Program-made: the position numbers and the translations under genes
In this document: piece by piece, positions 8,105-16,687 of the stretch
How positions within the stretch are numbered: position 1 is the first letter of the stretch
How the letters are laid out: every line of letters starts with the position of its first letter
The notes under the pieces: generated by a model
The model's database searches: none
What the model saw: only the letters and a program-made list of their open reading frames with translations
What the model was told of the DNA's origin: nothing
Assembly: GCA_014860565.1 (NCBI GenBank)
Contig: JACZJN010000071.1
Coordinates: 1-64,000 of the forward strand
DNA from: Bacteroidota bacterium
Lineage (GTDB): Bacteria; Bacteroidota; Ignavibacteria; SZUA-365
DNA: 64,000 nucleotides
Direction of reading: 5' to 3'

Positions 8105-9349
8105 ATGAAGTCCGTTTTTATGCATATCGCTGATGGCGGTGCGTCATGGTATCGCCGGGCGTGTATCTTTGTCGTACCTGTTCTATTCTTCGCTGCTCAC
8201 GGTGTCATGTTGCTCACGATTATCGCGGAGATGAACGCACAAACGCGGATCCCCGCGGAGCAGGCCGCGATGTCGCGACCACCTTCCATGGAACGCAACT
8301 GCGACCGAGACACGCTGCGGTATCGAGGACAGGGACCGGAGAGAGAAACGCAAGCGCTATTCTATCACGGACAGGATTGGGGAAGCGAGACGCAGTATGC
8401 ACCATGGACACTGCTGCTGAACGGGGGCTTCGACATTCTGCAGCTTGACCGCTATCGGCGCGATGTTTTCAACTATCCTTTCGCACAGGCGGGTCGAACG
8501 GTATTCAGCAATCTTGCCAAACCACTGCCGTTGATTCATCGTTACGGCTGGGGAAATTTTCTCCGCAATGAAATTTTTCCCCTGGAATTCAGCGAAGGGG
8601 CGTCATGGTGGCCGAACTATCAGCTGCATCTGATCGGCGGCGGTATGACCTACGTGAAAATGGGGGAATGGTACGCACAGCACGGCTTCGCCGCGCCGCG
8701 GGCGTGGTCGGCTGCCACGGTGATGACGTATCACCTTCTCAATGAAGTAATGGAGAACAACGCGCAGGAAGGAGAACTGATCGATCCGCTGGCGGATATC
8801 TATCTCTTCGATATCGGAGGAATGCTTCTCTTCAGCATAGACGATGTAGCGCTCTTTTTTTCGCGCACGCTGCATATGAACGAATGGTCGCTGCAGCCGA
8901 CGCTTGGGGTCAGCGACATGACGCTTCGGAATACGGGGCAGTATTTCGTGGTGAAATATGATCTGCCGTTCTGGGACAAGTATTCTCTGATCTATGTTTT
9001 CGGCGTCAACGGTCTGGCAGGACTCACCCGCCGTTTCAACAATGGCACGTCCCTGTCTGTGGCGGCGGGTTTGCGCAATGCGGACATCCTGCCGGAGACG
9101 GATAATCCCCTGCACCTGACGGGAAGTCTTGTCTGGAGCGCGGGTGTGTTCTACGACCGGGAGAATTCCCTCCTGGCTTCACTCATCCTCAGCGGCATTT
9201 CATCGAATCTTGCGACGTTGAATGTGTACCCGGGATTCGTCGACATCGCAGGACTGCGTCCGGGCTGCTGGTGCACGGTCACCACGGAGGGCGAGCTGCT
9301 CTTCGGCCTAACGACGCAGTGGGGCGTTGGATTGGGGAAGGGTGAATAG
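8105..9349 (+). CDS. Conserved-looking envelope protein of unknown function
   Basis: I do not recognise this 414-residue protein. It has a hydrophobic stretch at about residues 20-45 (signal or anchor), then a segment rich in Trp, Tyr and Gly (SWWPNYQLHLIGGGMTY) followed by alternating hydrophobic strands through the C-terminus (SLSVAAGLRN, HLTGSLVWSAG, LLASLILSG). This pattern is compatible with a membrane-associated or beta-barrel-like outer-membrane protein. It stands alone, with about 250 bases upstream that hold nothing recognisable, and it converges with lgt 17 bases further on. A DUF3943-type outer-membrane protein is one possibility, but this is a guess from general appearance. Confidence 0.65.
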   Translation: MKSVFMHIADGGASWYRRACIFVVPVLFFAAHGVMLLTIIAEMNAQTRIPAEQAAMSRPPSMERNCDRDTLRYRGQGPERETQALFYHGQDWGSETQYAPWTLLLNGGFDILQLDRYRRDVFNYPFAQAGRTVFSNLAKPLPLIHRYGWGNFLRNEIFPLEFSEGASWWPNYQLHLIGGGMTYVKMGEWYAQHGFAAPRAWSAATVMTYHLLNEVMENNAQEGELIDPLADIYLFDIGGMLLFSIDDVALFFSRTLHMNEWSLQPTLGVSDMTLRNTGQYFVVKYDLPFWDKYSLIYVFGVNGLAGLTRRFNNGTSLSVAAGLRNADILPETDNPLHLTGSLVWSAGVFYDRENSLLASLILSGISSNLATLNVYPGFVDIAGLRPGCWCTVTTEGELLFGLTTQWGVGLGKGE

Positions 9350-9366
9350 CGGTTACCGCTGTGCGG

Positions 9367-10146
9367 TTAGCTCTGTGCGGGTTCCGCTGGCTTGCGCAGC
9401 AGCAGCCAGAGGCCGAAAACCACCAGAGGAATGCTCAGAAGCTGTCCCATCGTGATGGGCATGGAGGGATCGAGAGTGGACTGCCCGGTCTTGAAGAATT
9501 CCAGGACGAAGCGCGTGGAGAAAAGCATGGCAACCATGCTGCCGGCAAGGCGTCCCGTGCGCGCGGCAATGCCGCGGCGATAGAGCAGGATCATGACGAA
9601 GAAAATGATGAGATAGGCGCTCGCTTCGTAAAGCTGCACGGGGTGGCGTGGGATATCGTCGATGCGCGCGAAAACCACGGCCCAGGGCACGCTTGTCGGG
9701 AGGCCGAGGATTTCCGAATTGACAAAATTCCCGAGACGAACGAAAATCGCGGCCAGGGGAATCACCACCGCCACACGGTCTGCGACCCAGAGAAAGGTCA
9801 TGCCGGGAGTACGGTGAGCGAAGATCGCCAGGGCCGTGATGATACCTATGGCGGCACCGTGGCTGGCGAGCCCGCCCTCCCAGATTTTCAGAATTTCAAT
9901 GGGATGCGTGAGATAGAATTCCGGACTGTAGAAAAGGCAATGTCCGAGACGGGCGCCGGCAACGACGCCGATGAACACATAGAGAAACAGCTTGTTGAGA
10001 AGATCGTCGCCTTTATGTTCCTTGCGGAAAATCCAGACCATGACCGAGAAACTGCTCAGAAAGGCAAGCGAAAAAAGAAGGCCATACCAGCGTATGTGGA
10101 GGGCGCCGATGGAAAACAGTTCGGGGTCAGGACTCCAGGTGAACAT
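9367..10146 (-). CDS. lgt: Prolipoprotein diacylglyceryl transferase
   Basis: Lgt transfers diacylglycerol from phosphatidylglycerol to the cysteine of prolipoprotein lipoboxes in the inner membrane. This 259-residue protein has several membrane segments and the expected conserved blocks: IRWYGLLF near the N-terminus, GARLGHCLFY, GGLASHGAAIG and the signature RLGNFVNSEILG, followed by RHPVQLYEA. A longer open frame begins at 10275, but its first 43 residues are unlike Lgt and overlap a terminator, so the ATG at 10146 is used. The window contains lipoprotein substrates such as the LptE homologue and the peptidase at 23574. The gene lies downstream of a sorted subtilase but is separated from it by a terminator. 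Confidence 0.96.
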   Translation of the reverse strand: MFTWSPDPELFSIGALHIRWYGLLFSLAFLSSFSVMVWIFRKEHKGDDLLNKLFLYVFIGVVAGARLGHCLFYSPEFYLTHPIEILKIWEGGLASHGAAIGIITALAIFAHRTPGMTFLWVADRVAVVIPLAAIFVRLGNFVNSEILGLPTSVPWAVVFARIDDIPRHPVQLYEASAYLIIFFVMILLYRRGIAARTGRLAGSMVAMLFSTRFVLEFFKTGQSTLDPSMPITMGQLLSIPLVVFGLWLLLRKPAEPAQS

Positions 10147-10161
10147 GCGCGGTCGTTCCGG

Positions 10162-10205
10162 TGTGAAAAAAAATGAAGGATACCGATTTCGGTATCCTTC
10201 AAGTA
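10162..10205 (-). terminator. Strong rho-independent terminator after the first subtilase
   Basis: The stem GAAGGATACCG with CGGTATCCTTC has a 4-base loop and is followed on the minus strand by eight U residues. It lies about 100 bases past the subtilase stop and just before lgt. Confidence 0.8.
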
Positions 10206-10300
10206 TAAGAAAAAAATCAGCGAACGGGGAGGAAATTAGTCGGTTCTCACAACAAGGCGGGCACCGCCATGCCACACCGACCGAACGACTCCTCCTGCGA

Positions 10301-13300
10301 TCAATGAATCACGAGCAGACTCGACGTGGCCGTGCGCTCTCCGGATTGCACGCGCACGTGGTAGCTGCCCACCGGCAGCGATGAGGTGTCGAGACGCAGG
10401 CTGTGCGATCCGGCGCCGAGACGTGCGTCGGCTCCCTGCAGTACCATGCGGCCGAGGTTGTCGTATATGGCGACGCGTGTGTTCGCGGATTCCTCAAGCG
10501 TGAAGCCGACGGTGACACCGCTCGACGAGACGGTGGAAACGGGATTGGGATAGACATCGTCGAGACGGAAACCGATTGCCGGCATGGCGCTGACCGCGGA
10601 AGTGTTGTAGGGATCGAAGGTCGACGAGAACCTGAAGATGTCGAGCCCTGCTGCGTACACATCCGACTTCGTGGAACTGCTGAACGATGAAGAGCAGGTG
10701 ATCAGGCTGAAGCCACCGGGTGTCGCCTGCACAGTCCAGGTCGCGCCGAGGTCGGTGGTGACCCATGCATTCGTGCCCTGGACAAACCAGAAGCGCTTGC
10801 CGTCGGGTTCCACTTCGATCGTCCCGCCGCTGGTCACGGCGATCGAGGAAAGCAGTGTCCAGTTCTCACCACCGTCATTGGTCACGGCGAGTGCGTTGGT
10901 GCCGCCCTGGTTGGTCTGCGTGGTGAAGCGGATCATGCCGCGATCCGCATCGGCGAACACCATGTCGACCGAGTGCTTGCTCGGTGTGACAAAGCTCTCC
11001 CACGTGACGCCGCGATCCGTCGATCGATAGATCTTGCTGTTGTTGGTGCCGAACCAGAGCCTGTCGCCGACGGCGGCATAGCTGTTGTTCCAGCCGGCTT
11101 CACCGCTCGGAGCGCTGGGTGCACCCGAGACCTTTTTCCATGTCGCCCCACCGTCGGTGGTGGTCGCGACGCCCCAGCTTCCGCCAAGAGGATCGCCTTC
11201 GAGAATGCCGTTCTGATCGTCGAACATGTGAATCCAGTTGACGAAGCCCGTGATGTTGCTTACCGATGAACCGGTCCATGACGTACCACCGTTTGACGTG
11301 CGGTATACTTCGGCCGCGCCGGTGCTGGGTCCGGTGCCCACGAGAGCAGCATTATTGCTGATACCAAAAACGCAGTACACACCCTTGCCGCTGGGGAAGC
11401 CGCTGCCAGAGGCGTTGGACCAGCCGGAACCGCCGTTGACGGTGCGCACGCCGATATCCTGGCTCTGTACGTTGGCGGAAGCCCATACGGTCATACCGCT
11501 CACTGCGTCGATGCTCGTGAAATACGGCGCGCCAAACTCAAGCGAGGTATGCCACGCATCGTCGAGGAAAATAGGAATGCGGCCCATGAGGAAGTCGACG
11601 TATTCACCGTCCTCAATCCGCACACGGACAGGCAGATAGCCTTCGGATGTCTGGGGATTGTCGGCGAGGGTCACGTCGAATTCGATCGTTTTACGATCGA
11701 AGGTTCCCAGCACGCCGATCGCGAAATTGGTGGTCGATGCCGTTATCGAGGGGTCATCGAGGTCAACATACGCCATAGCCGCGGCGGAGGTTGGTGCCAG
11801 TACGTTCTCGAGTTCCATCGTGACCCGGGCGACTTGCTTCGGTTCCGTGAAGCTCGAGCCGCCGCCCTGGAACACGTAGCTGAAACGGCTGACGCGCAGG
11901 CCGGGAATTTCGTCAAGGTTTTTATTGAGCGAGACGGCCTTGAACGCGTTGAGGCGGCCGAAGCGTTTGCTCTTTGCCGGAGCGTCGAAGCGGTCAGAGG
12001 TCACGCGAATCTGTGCGGCAACCTGATCCGGGGTCCAGTCAGGATGCACGGCGAATACGAGCGCGGCCACGCCTGCCGCGAGCGGCGAGGAAAAGGATGT
12101 TCCCGTCGGACTCGTATAGCCGCCGCCGTTCTTCGTCGTGAGAATGCCGCTGCCCGGGGAATACGTATGCACGGACGTGCCGTACGTGCACCATGTGGAA
12201 GCGGCACCGCTCGATTCGACCGAACCGACGTTGAGCACGTGGCTGAACGATGACGGCCAGTGCGCAATGTAGTCGTTGTCTATCGGGTCGTTGCCGGAAG
12301 AACCCACGACCAGTGCGCCCATGTCGGTCACGTCGTCAATCAGATCCTGCAGGGCCTGGGAACGGTCGCCCGTTCCGCCCCAGCTGCAGTTGATGACGCG
12401 GCAGCCCATCTGACCGGCATACAGAATGCCGTCGTAGCCGCCGACGCCGGTCGTAGCGTCCGTGGAGGCTTTGATGGCCATGATCTTCGCGCGATAGCTG
12501 CTGCCGGCGATGCCGACGCCGTTATTGGCCAGGGCGGCCGCACAGCCCGAAGTATTTGTTCCGTGGCCGAGCGTGCCGTCCATCGGATTATTGTCAGGGT
12601 TGGGCGACTGGAAGCTGCCATTGCCGAAATAATCCCAGCCGTGCCAGTCGTCGATCTTGCCGTTGCCGTCGTCGTCGATGCCATTGTCTTTCAACTCGCC
12701 ATTGGCGCCGTACTCTCCTGGGTTGATCCAGATGCTGAGCGCAAGATCCTCATGCGTCCAGTCCACACCGGTGTCGACGTCACCGATCACGATCGTGGAA
12801 TCGCCGGTGGTGACGTCCCACGCTTCCTTCAGTTTCATGACCGTGACGGCCCACTGTGTACTGAGGCGCGGATCGTTCGGCGTGTGGTTGACGGGATAGA
12901 TATAATACGGTTCCGCGTACTCCACGTTCGGATCGTTCGCTATCTCCTTCGCGAGCAATGCGGGATGGTCGCCCGATGTGTAGCGCACCTTCACCATGCG
13001 GTCGTAATTGTACGGACGCCGCGAAGCCTTCTTCATGGAACTTTCCTTCACGGTGCTGAACGATTCCACCGCGGTGGCGCCGATGCGCTGCAGCAGGGCA
13101 TCGAGACTGCGCACACCAAGGCGGTCGCCGCCGCTGGTGAACGTCGTCTGCGGACGCAGCTTTATTATGACGAGATTCGGGACGATCTCAATGGTCTTTT
13201 TTCCTTGACGGATCGGGGTTGCCGGTCGATCAGGGGAATCCGCAACCGCAGGTGCAAATGCGATGAGAAGAAGCAGCGCTGCGAGGCACATGCTGGAAAA

Positions 13301-13309
13301 AGCTTTCAT
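10301..13309 (-). CDS. T9SS-exported subtilisin-like serine protease, copy 1
   Basis: This 1002-residue S8 protease has a signal peptide (about 1-23), an inhibitor-like propeptide and a catalytic domain with Asp179 (DVDTGVD), His249 (GHGTNTSG), Asn340 (SSGND) and Ser405 (GTSFSSP). An aspartate-rich insert (DNGIDDDGNGKIDD) after the first motif looks like a calcium loop. Residues from about 600 to 900 carry repeated Asp-box elements (STDRGVTW, TTDGGATW and similar), suggesting a beta-propeller. The last 85 residues form a type A sorting domain (DVYPNPV onward). The product should be secreted or surface-attached and digest extracellular protein. It is adjacent to a paralogue of equal length and the same architecture, 170 bases upstream. 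Confidence 0.93.
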   Translation of the reverse strand: MKAFSSMCLAALLLLIAFAPAVADSPDRPATPIRQGKKTIEIVPNLVIIKLRPQTTFTSGGDRLGVRSLDALLQRIGATAVESFSTVKESSMKKASRRPYNYDRMVKVRYTSGDHPALLAKEIANDPNVEYAEPYYIYPVNHTPNDPRLSTQWAVTVMKLKEAWDVTTGDSTIVIGDVDTGVDWTHEDLALSIWINPGEYGANGELKDNGIDDDGNGKIDDWHGWDYFGNGSFQSPNPDNNPMDGTLGHGTNTSGCAAALANNGVGIAGSSYRAKIMAIKASTDATTGVGGYDGILYAGQMGCRVINCSWGGTGDRSQALQDLIDDVTDMGALVVGSSGNDPIDNDYIAHWPSSFSHVLNVGSVESSGAASTWCTYGTSVHTYSPGSGILTTKNGGGYTSPTGTSFSSPLAAGVAALVFAVHPDWTPDQVAAQIRVTSDRFDAPAKSKRFGRLNAFKAVSLNKNLDEIPGLRVSRFSYVFQGGGSSFTEPKQVARVTMELENVLAPTSAAAMAYVDLDDPSITASTTNFAIGVLGTFDRKTIEFDVTLADNPQTSEGYLPVRVRIEDGEYVDFLMGRIPIFLDDAWHTSLEFGAPYFTSIDAVSGMTVWASANVQSQDIGVRTVNGGSGWSNASGSGFPSGKGVYCVFGISNNAALVGTGPSTGAAEVYRTSNGGTSWTGSSVSNITGFVNWIHMFDDQNGILEGDPLGGSWGVATTTDGGATWKKVSGAPSAPSGEAGWNNSYAAVGDRLWFGTNNSKIYRSTDRGVTWESFVTPSKHSVDMVFADADRGMIRFTTQTNQGGTNALAVTNDGGENWTLLSSIAVTSGGTIEVEPDGKRFWFVQGTNAWVTTDLGATWTVQATPGGFSLITCSSSFSSSTKSDVYAAGLDIFRFSSTFDPYNTSAVSAMPAIGFRLDDVYPNPVSTVSSSGVTVGFTLEESANTRVAIYDNLGRMVLQGADARLGAGSHSLRLDTSSLPVGSYHVRVQSGERTATSSLLVIH

Positions 13310-13429
13310 GGTTCACCGATATTGGTTCGAGGCGAGAGGGCTAAAAGATCAATGAAGATAGTGAAGGGAGCGATAAGAAGAAATGCACTCCGGGAGAGAA
13401 GGTGAGCAGAGGAAGGGAGGGAGGGATGA

Positions 13430-13465
13430 AAAACCCCGCGCGCAGGGTTCCTTGCGCGCGGGGTT
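13430..13465 (-). terminator. Rho-independent terminator after the second subtilase
   Basis: A 13-bp GC-rich stem (AACCCCGCGCGCA with its complement) is followed by UUUUU on the minus strand. It separates the two subtilase genes, so they are probably transcribed independently. Confidence 0.8.
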
Positions 13466-13479
13466 CGTGAAGTTAGAAG

Positions 13480-16476
13480 TTAATTGAGGACGACGAGCTT
13501 CTGCGCGCTGCTGTGCGTGGAGGTGTTCAAGCGCAGAAGGTAATTACCGGCGGGGAGTCCGGCGGTGGAGACGCGGGCGCTGTGCGTGCCGGCCTCAAGG
13601 GTTGCGTTGAGCACTTCGCGCACTTTTTTTCCGCTCATGTCATAGACGGCAAGTATGACAGCGGCGGATGTCGGCAGCTGCAGCTGCGCGACGACGCTTC
13701 CGTCGCGGCCCGAGGCGACAGGATTCGGATACAGCGGCTGCAGCATCGGAGTCTGTGGGGCGGCGGCTTCCACGTCGTCGACGCCGAGCACCATGAACTC
13801 ACCGTTGTAACGGAATATTTCAATACCGGCGGCAAAGACGGAAGTGACGAATCCGTCGTTCCATTCCGCTGCGTCGTTGATGTAGTTGAAATTCACGGGC
13901 GCTGCCTGCACGGACCAGGTGGCGCCGAGATCTTCGCTGACCAGCGCATTCGGACCCTGGAAGAACCAGAGCCGCTTGCCGCTGCGTTCGAAGACAATCG
14001 AGCCAGACGGCGCCGCGACCGTGGAAATCAGCGACCAGGTCAATCCGCCGTCCGTGGTCAAAGCGAGGGTGTCGGTGCCGACTTCGTTCTGCTTCGAGAA
14101 GCGGGCAACGCCCACCATCTCGTCACGGAAGTTCACGTCGACCGAGTTCTTGCTGGGCGTGGCGTAGCCGGTCCATGTCTGCCCGCGATCGGTGGAACGA
14201 AAGATTTTGCTGTTGTTGGTGCCGAACCACATGTAGTCGCCAACGACGTCATAACTGTTGTTCCATCCGGCTTCACTCGCCGCGGCACTCAGCGCGGTGG
14301 GGATCGCGGTCCAGGTCGCGCCGCCATTATTGGTGGTCGCGATGCCCCAGACATTGTTTTTCGGATCGCCCTGCATGATGCCGTTCTGCGCGTCGAACAT
14401 GTGAATCCAGTTGACGAATGCGGTGTAATTCGAGACGCTGGTCGAGGTCCAGTTCTGTCCGCCGTCGCCAGTGCGGAAAATCGCCGCGTTGGCATCTGTG
14501 GGACCTGTCCCCACCAAGGCGGTTGTCTGGTCTATACCATCGATACAATAGACACCTCGCCCAGAAGGATAGCCTGTTCCGAAGGCAAATGACCAGCTAT
14601 CGCCGCCATCAGTTGACCGAAGGGCGATATCCTGGGTGACGACACCGTTCGGGGCGTAATCACCACTTACCCAGATCGTCCAGCGATTGGCAATGTCAAT
14701 TGAATTATAGGGATAGGCCAGGTCGACTACCGTGTGCCAACTATCGTTGAGATACACAGGTACGCGGACGATTTCGAAGTCCACATATGTGCCATCGGTA
14801 AGTTTCAGGATGACGGGAATGTATCCTTCGGATTGCTTGACGTCGTTATTGAGAAGCACTTGAATATTCACACTTTTCGTATCGAACGTTTGCAGCGCTC
14901 CAAGAGTATAGCTGGTCACGCTGGCGGTAAATGGAGTGCCGTCGAGTACGAGTTCCACCGTCGCATTCGACGTCGGGGCAAGCATGTTTTTGAAAGTGAC
15001 ATTGATGTCGGCAGTTTGCCCACCCTCGGTCAGATAATCGCCGCTCGGCGTGCTCACAGTGAAACTCTCAACCGAGAGGCCGGGAATATCGGTGAGCGTC
15101 TGATTCGTCGAGAGCGCTTTGTAGGCGTTGGCCCGGCCGTAGCGCTTGGCGTCGGGAGTGGCGCCGAACGGATCGGCGGTCACGCGGATCTGCTCCAGGA
15201 CCTGGTCGGGAGTCCAATCAGGATGCACTGCGAAAATGAGCGCGGCAAGTCCGGACATATGCGGGGTCGAGAACGAAGTGCCGCCGACAGCCTGATATCC
15301 GAAGCTGCCGCGCGTGGTCATGACGTTGGTTCCCGGTGCATAGACATGTACGGATGCGCCGTACGCGGCCCAGGTGCTCGCGCTGCCGTTCTCCTCGATG
15401 GAACTGACACTCAGCACATGATTCAGAGCGGAGGGGAGGAAGGGATCGATGTCGTTGTCGATGACACTGTTGCCTGCGCCGCCGATCACCAACGCGCCCT
15501 TCGACCAGGCGTAGTCGACAACGTCCTGCAGTGTTTGATTGATGCCCATATTTCCGCCCCAGCTGCAATTGATGACGCGGCAACCCATATCGGCAGCGTA
15601 GATCATACCGTCGTAGCCGCTCATACCGGTGGTGCCTGCATCGTCCTGTACCTTGATCGCGAGCACTTTGGTGTTGTACCCGATACCGGCAATGCCGAGG
15701 CCGTTGTTTGTTCGTGCCGCCGCGATACCGGCGCCGTTGGTTCCGTGACCGTTGAAGTCCATAGGATCGTTGTCAGGATTCGGGGTCTGCAAATCTCCAT
15801 TGCCGATGAAATCCCAGCCGCGCCAATCGTCGATGTATCCGTTGTTGTCGTCGTCGATGCCGTTGTCCTTGAGTTCGCCGTTGCTGCCCCACTCCCCTGC
15901 GTTGATCGCGAGGGAAAGCGAGAGATCCTCGTGGTTGTAGTTGACACCGGAGTCGACGTAGCCGATGACGATGGTGGAATCACCGGTGGTGATATCCCAC
16001 GCCTGCTCCATCTTCAGCATACTGATCGCCCACTGCGTGCCCAGACGCGGATCGTTGGGCGTGTTGAGCGGACGGAACACATAGAACGGCTCGGCATACT
16101 CCACAGTGGGATCAGCGGCCAGTTCTTCAGCAAGTTTGCGGGGGTCGACAGGAGCGCTGTATTTCACTTTCATGATGCGGGCGATGCTCGACTCCTGCTG
16201 GGAAGCGAAACTTTTGCGCATGGCGAGTGCCTGATGCAGCGGTTCGATCGAGGATGCCAGCACACGTGTCAGGATGCGGTCGACGCTGCCGATGCCCACG
16301 GACGTCGCTCCCGGAGCGATGCCGTGGATTTCCTTGAGCTTGACAAACACGATCCCCGGCACGATGTCGGAAGAGGAGGCAGCGGGCGAAGCAGGACGCG
16401 GACGTTCCTTGGCCAGCCCGTCGGTGGTCATCGCAAATGCGATGAGCAGAACGAGAAGCGGTACGGCAAGACGCAT
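13480..16476 (-). CDS. T9SS-exported subtilisin-like serine protease, copy 2
   Basis: This 998-residue S8 protease has the same plan as its neighbour: signal peptide, propeptide, catalytic domain, Asp-box propeller and type A sorting tail. Catalytic residues are Asp175 (YVDSGVN), His244 (GHGTNGAG), Asn336 (GAGNS) and Ser401 (GTSFSTPH). An aspartate-rich loop (DNGIDDDNNGYIDD) matches that of copy 1. The first motif has DSG in place of DTG, which is common in active subtilases. The stretch GWNNSY and an HMFDAQNGIM-type propeller segment are shared closely with copy 1, so the pair arose by tandem duplication. Secretion and protein digestion are inferred from family and domains. Confidence 0.93.
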   Translation of the reverse strand: MRLAVPLLVLLIAFAMTTDGLAKERPRPASPAASSSDIVPGIVFVKLKEIHGIAPGATSVGIGSVDRILTRVLASSIEPLHQALAMRKSFASQQESSIARIMKVKYSAPVDPRKLAEELAADPTVEYAEPFYVFRPLNTPNDPRLGTQWAISMLKMEQAWDITTGDSTIVIGYVDSGVNYNHEDLSLSLAINAGEWGSNGELKDNGIDDDNNGYIDDWRGWDFIGNGDLQTPNPDNDPMDFNGHGTNGAGIAAARTNNGLGIAGIGYNTKVLAIKVQDDAGTTGMSGYDGMIYAADMGCRVINCSWGGNMGINQTLQDVVDYAWSKGALVIGGAGNSVIDNDIDPFLPSALNHVLSVSSIEENGSASTWAAYGASVHVYAPGTNVMTTRGSFGYQAVGGTSFSTPHMSGLAALIFAVHPDWTPDQVLEQIRVTADPFGATPDAKRYGRANAYKALSTNQTLTDIPGLSVESFTVSTPSGDYLTEGGQTADINVTFKNMLAPTSNATVELVLDGTPFTASVTSYTLGALQTFDTKSVNIQVLLNNDVKQSEGYIPVILKLTDGTYVDFEIVRVPVYLNDSWHTVVDLAYPYNSIDIANRWTIWVSGDYAPNGVVTQDIALRSTDGGDSWSFAFGTGYPSGRGVYCIDGIDQTTALVGTGPTDANAAIFRTGDGGQNWTSTSVSNYTAFVNWIHMFDAQNGIMQGDPKNNVWGIATTNNGGATWTAIPTALSAAASEAGWNNSYDVVGDYMWFGTNNSKIFRSTDRGQTWTGYATPSKNSVDVNFRDEMVGVARFSKQNEVGTDTLALTTDGGLTWSLISTVAAPSGSIVFERSGKRLWFFQGPNALVSEDLGATWSVQAAPVNFNYINDAAEWNDGFVTSVFAAGIEIFRYNGEFMVLGVDDVEAAAPQTPMLQPLYPNPVASGRDGSVVAQLQLPTSAAVILAVYDMSGKKVREVLNATLEAGTHSARVSTAGLPAGNYLLRLNTSTHSSAQKLVVLN

Positions 16477-16687
16477 AAAATATTCCGGAATTGTTGTGAG
16501 GGAAATCAGGCTTATTCAAATAATATACAACAGCGGAGAATCCGAGGTAAGGGAAAAAATGCGCGCGGGAAATGATCGTCCGTACCGGATGATTTTAAAG
16601 CCTGTTCCTCGTATATTCAGATGAAAATCACATGCGCGGATCAACCGCGCAGTATTGTTTGTGTCACCTGTCCATGGGAGTGAGGGT

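Noticed and set aside
14734-16575. 613-residue open frame antisense to the second subtilase
   Set aside because: It lies wholly over a protease with clear motifs, and the translated sequence is low in recognisable structure and rich in Arg, His and Val.
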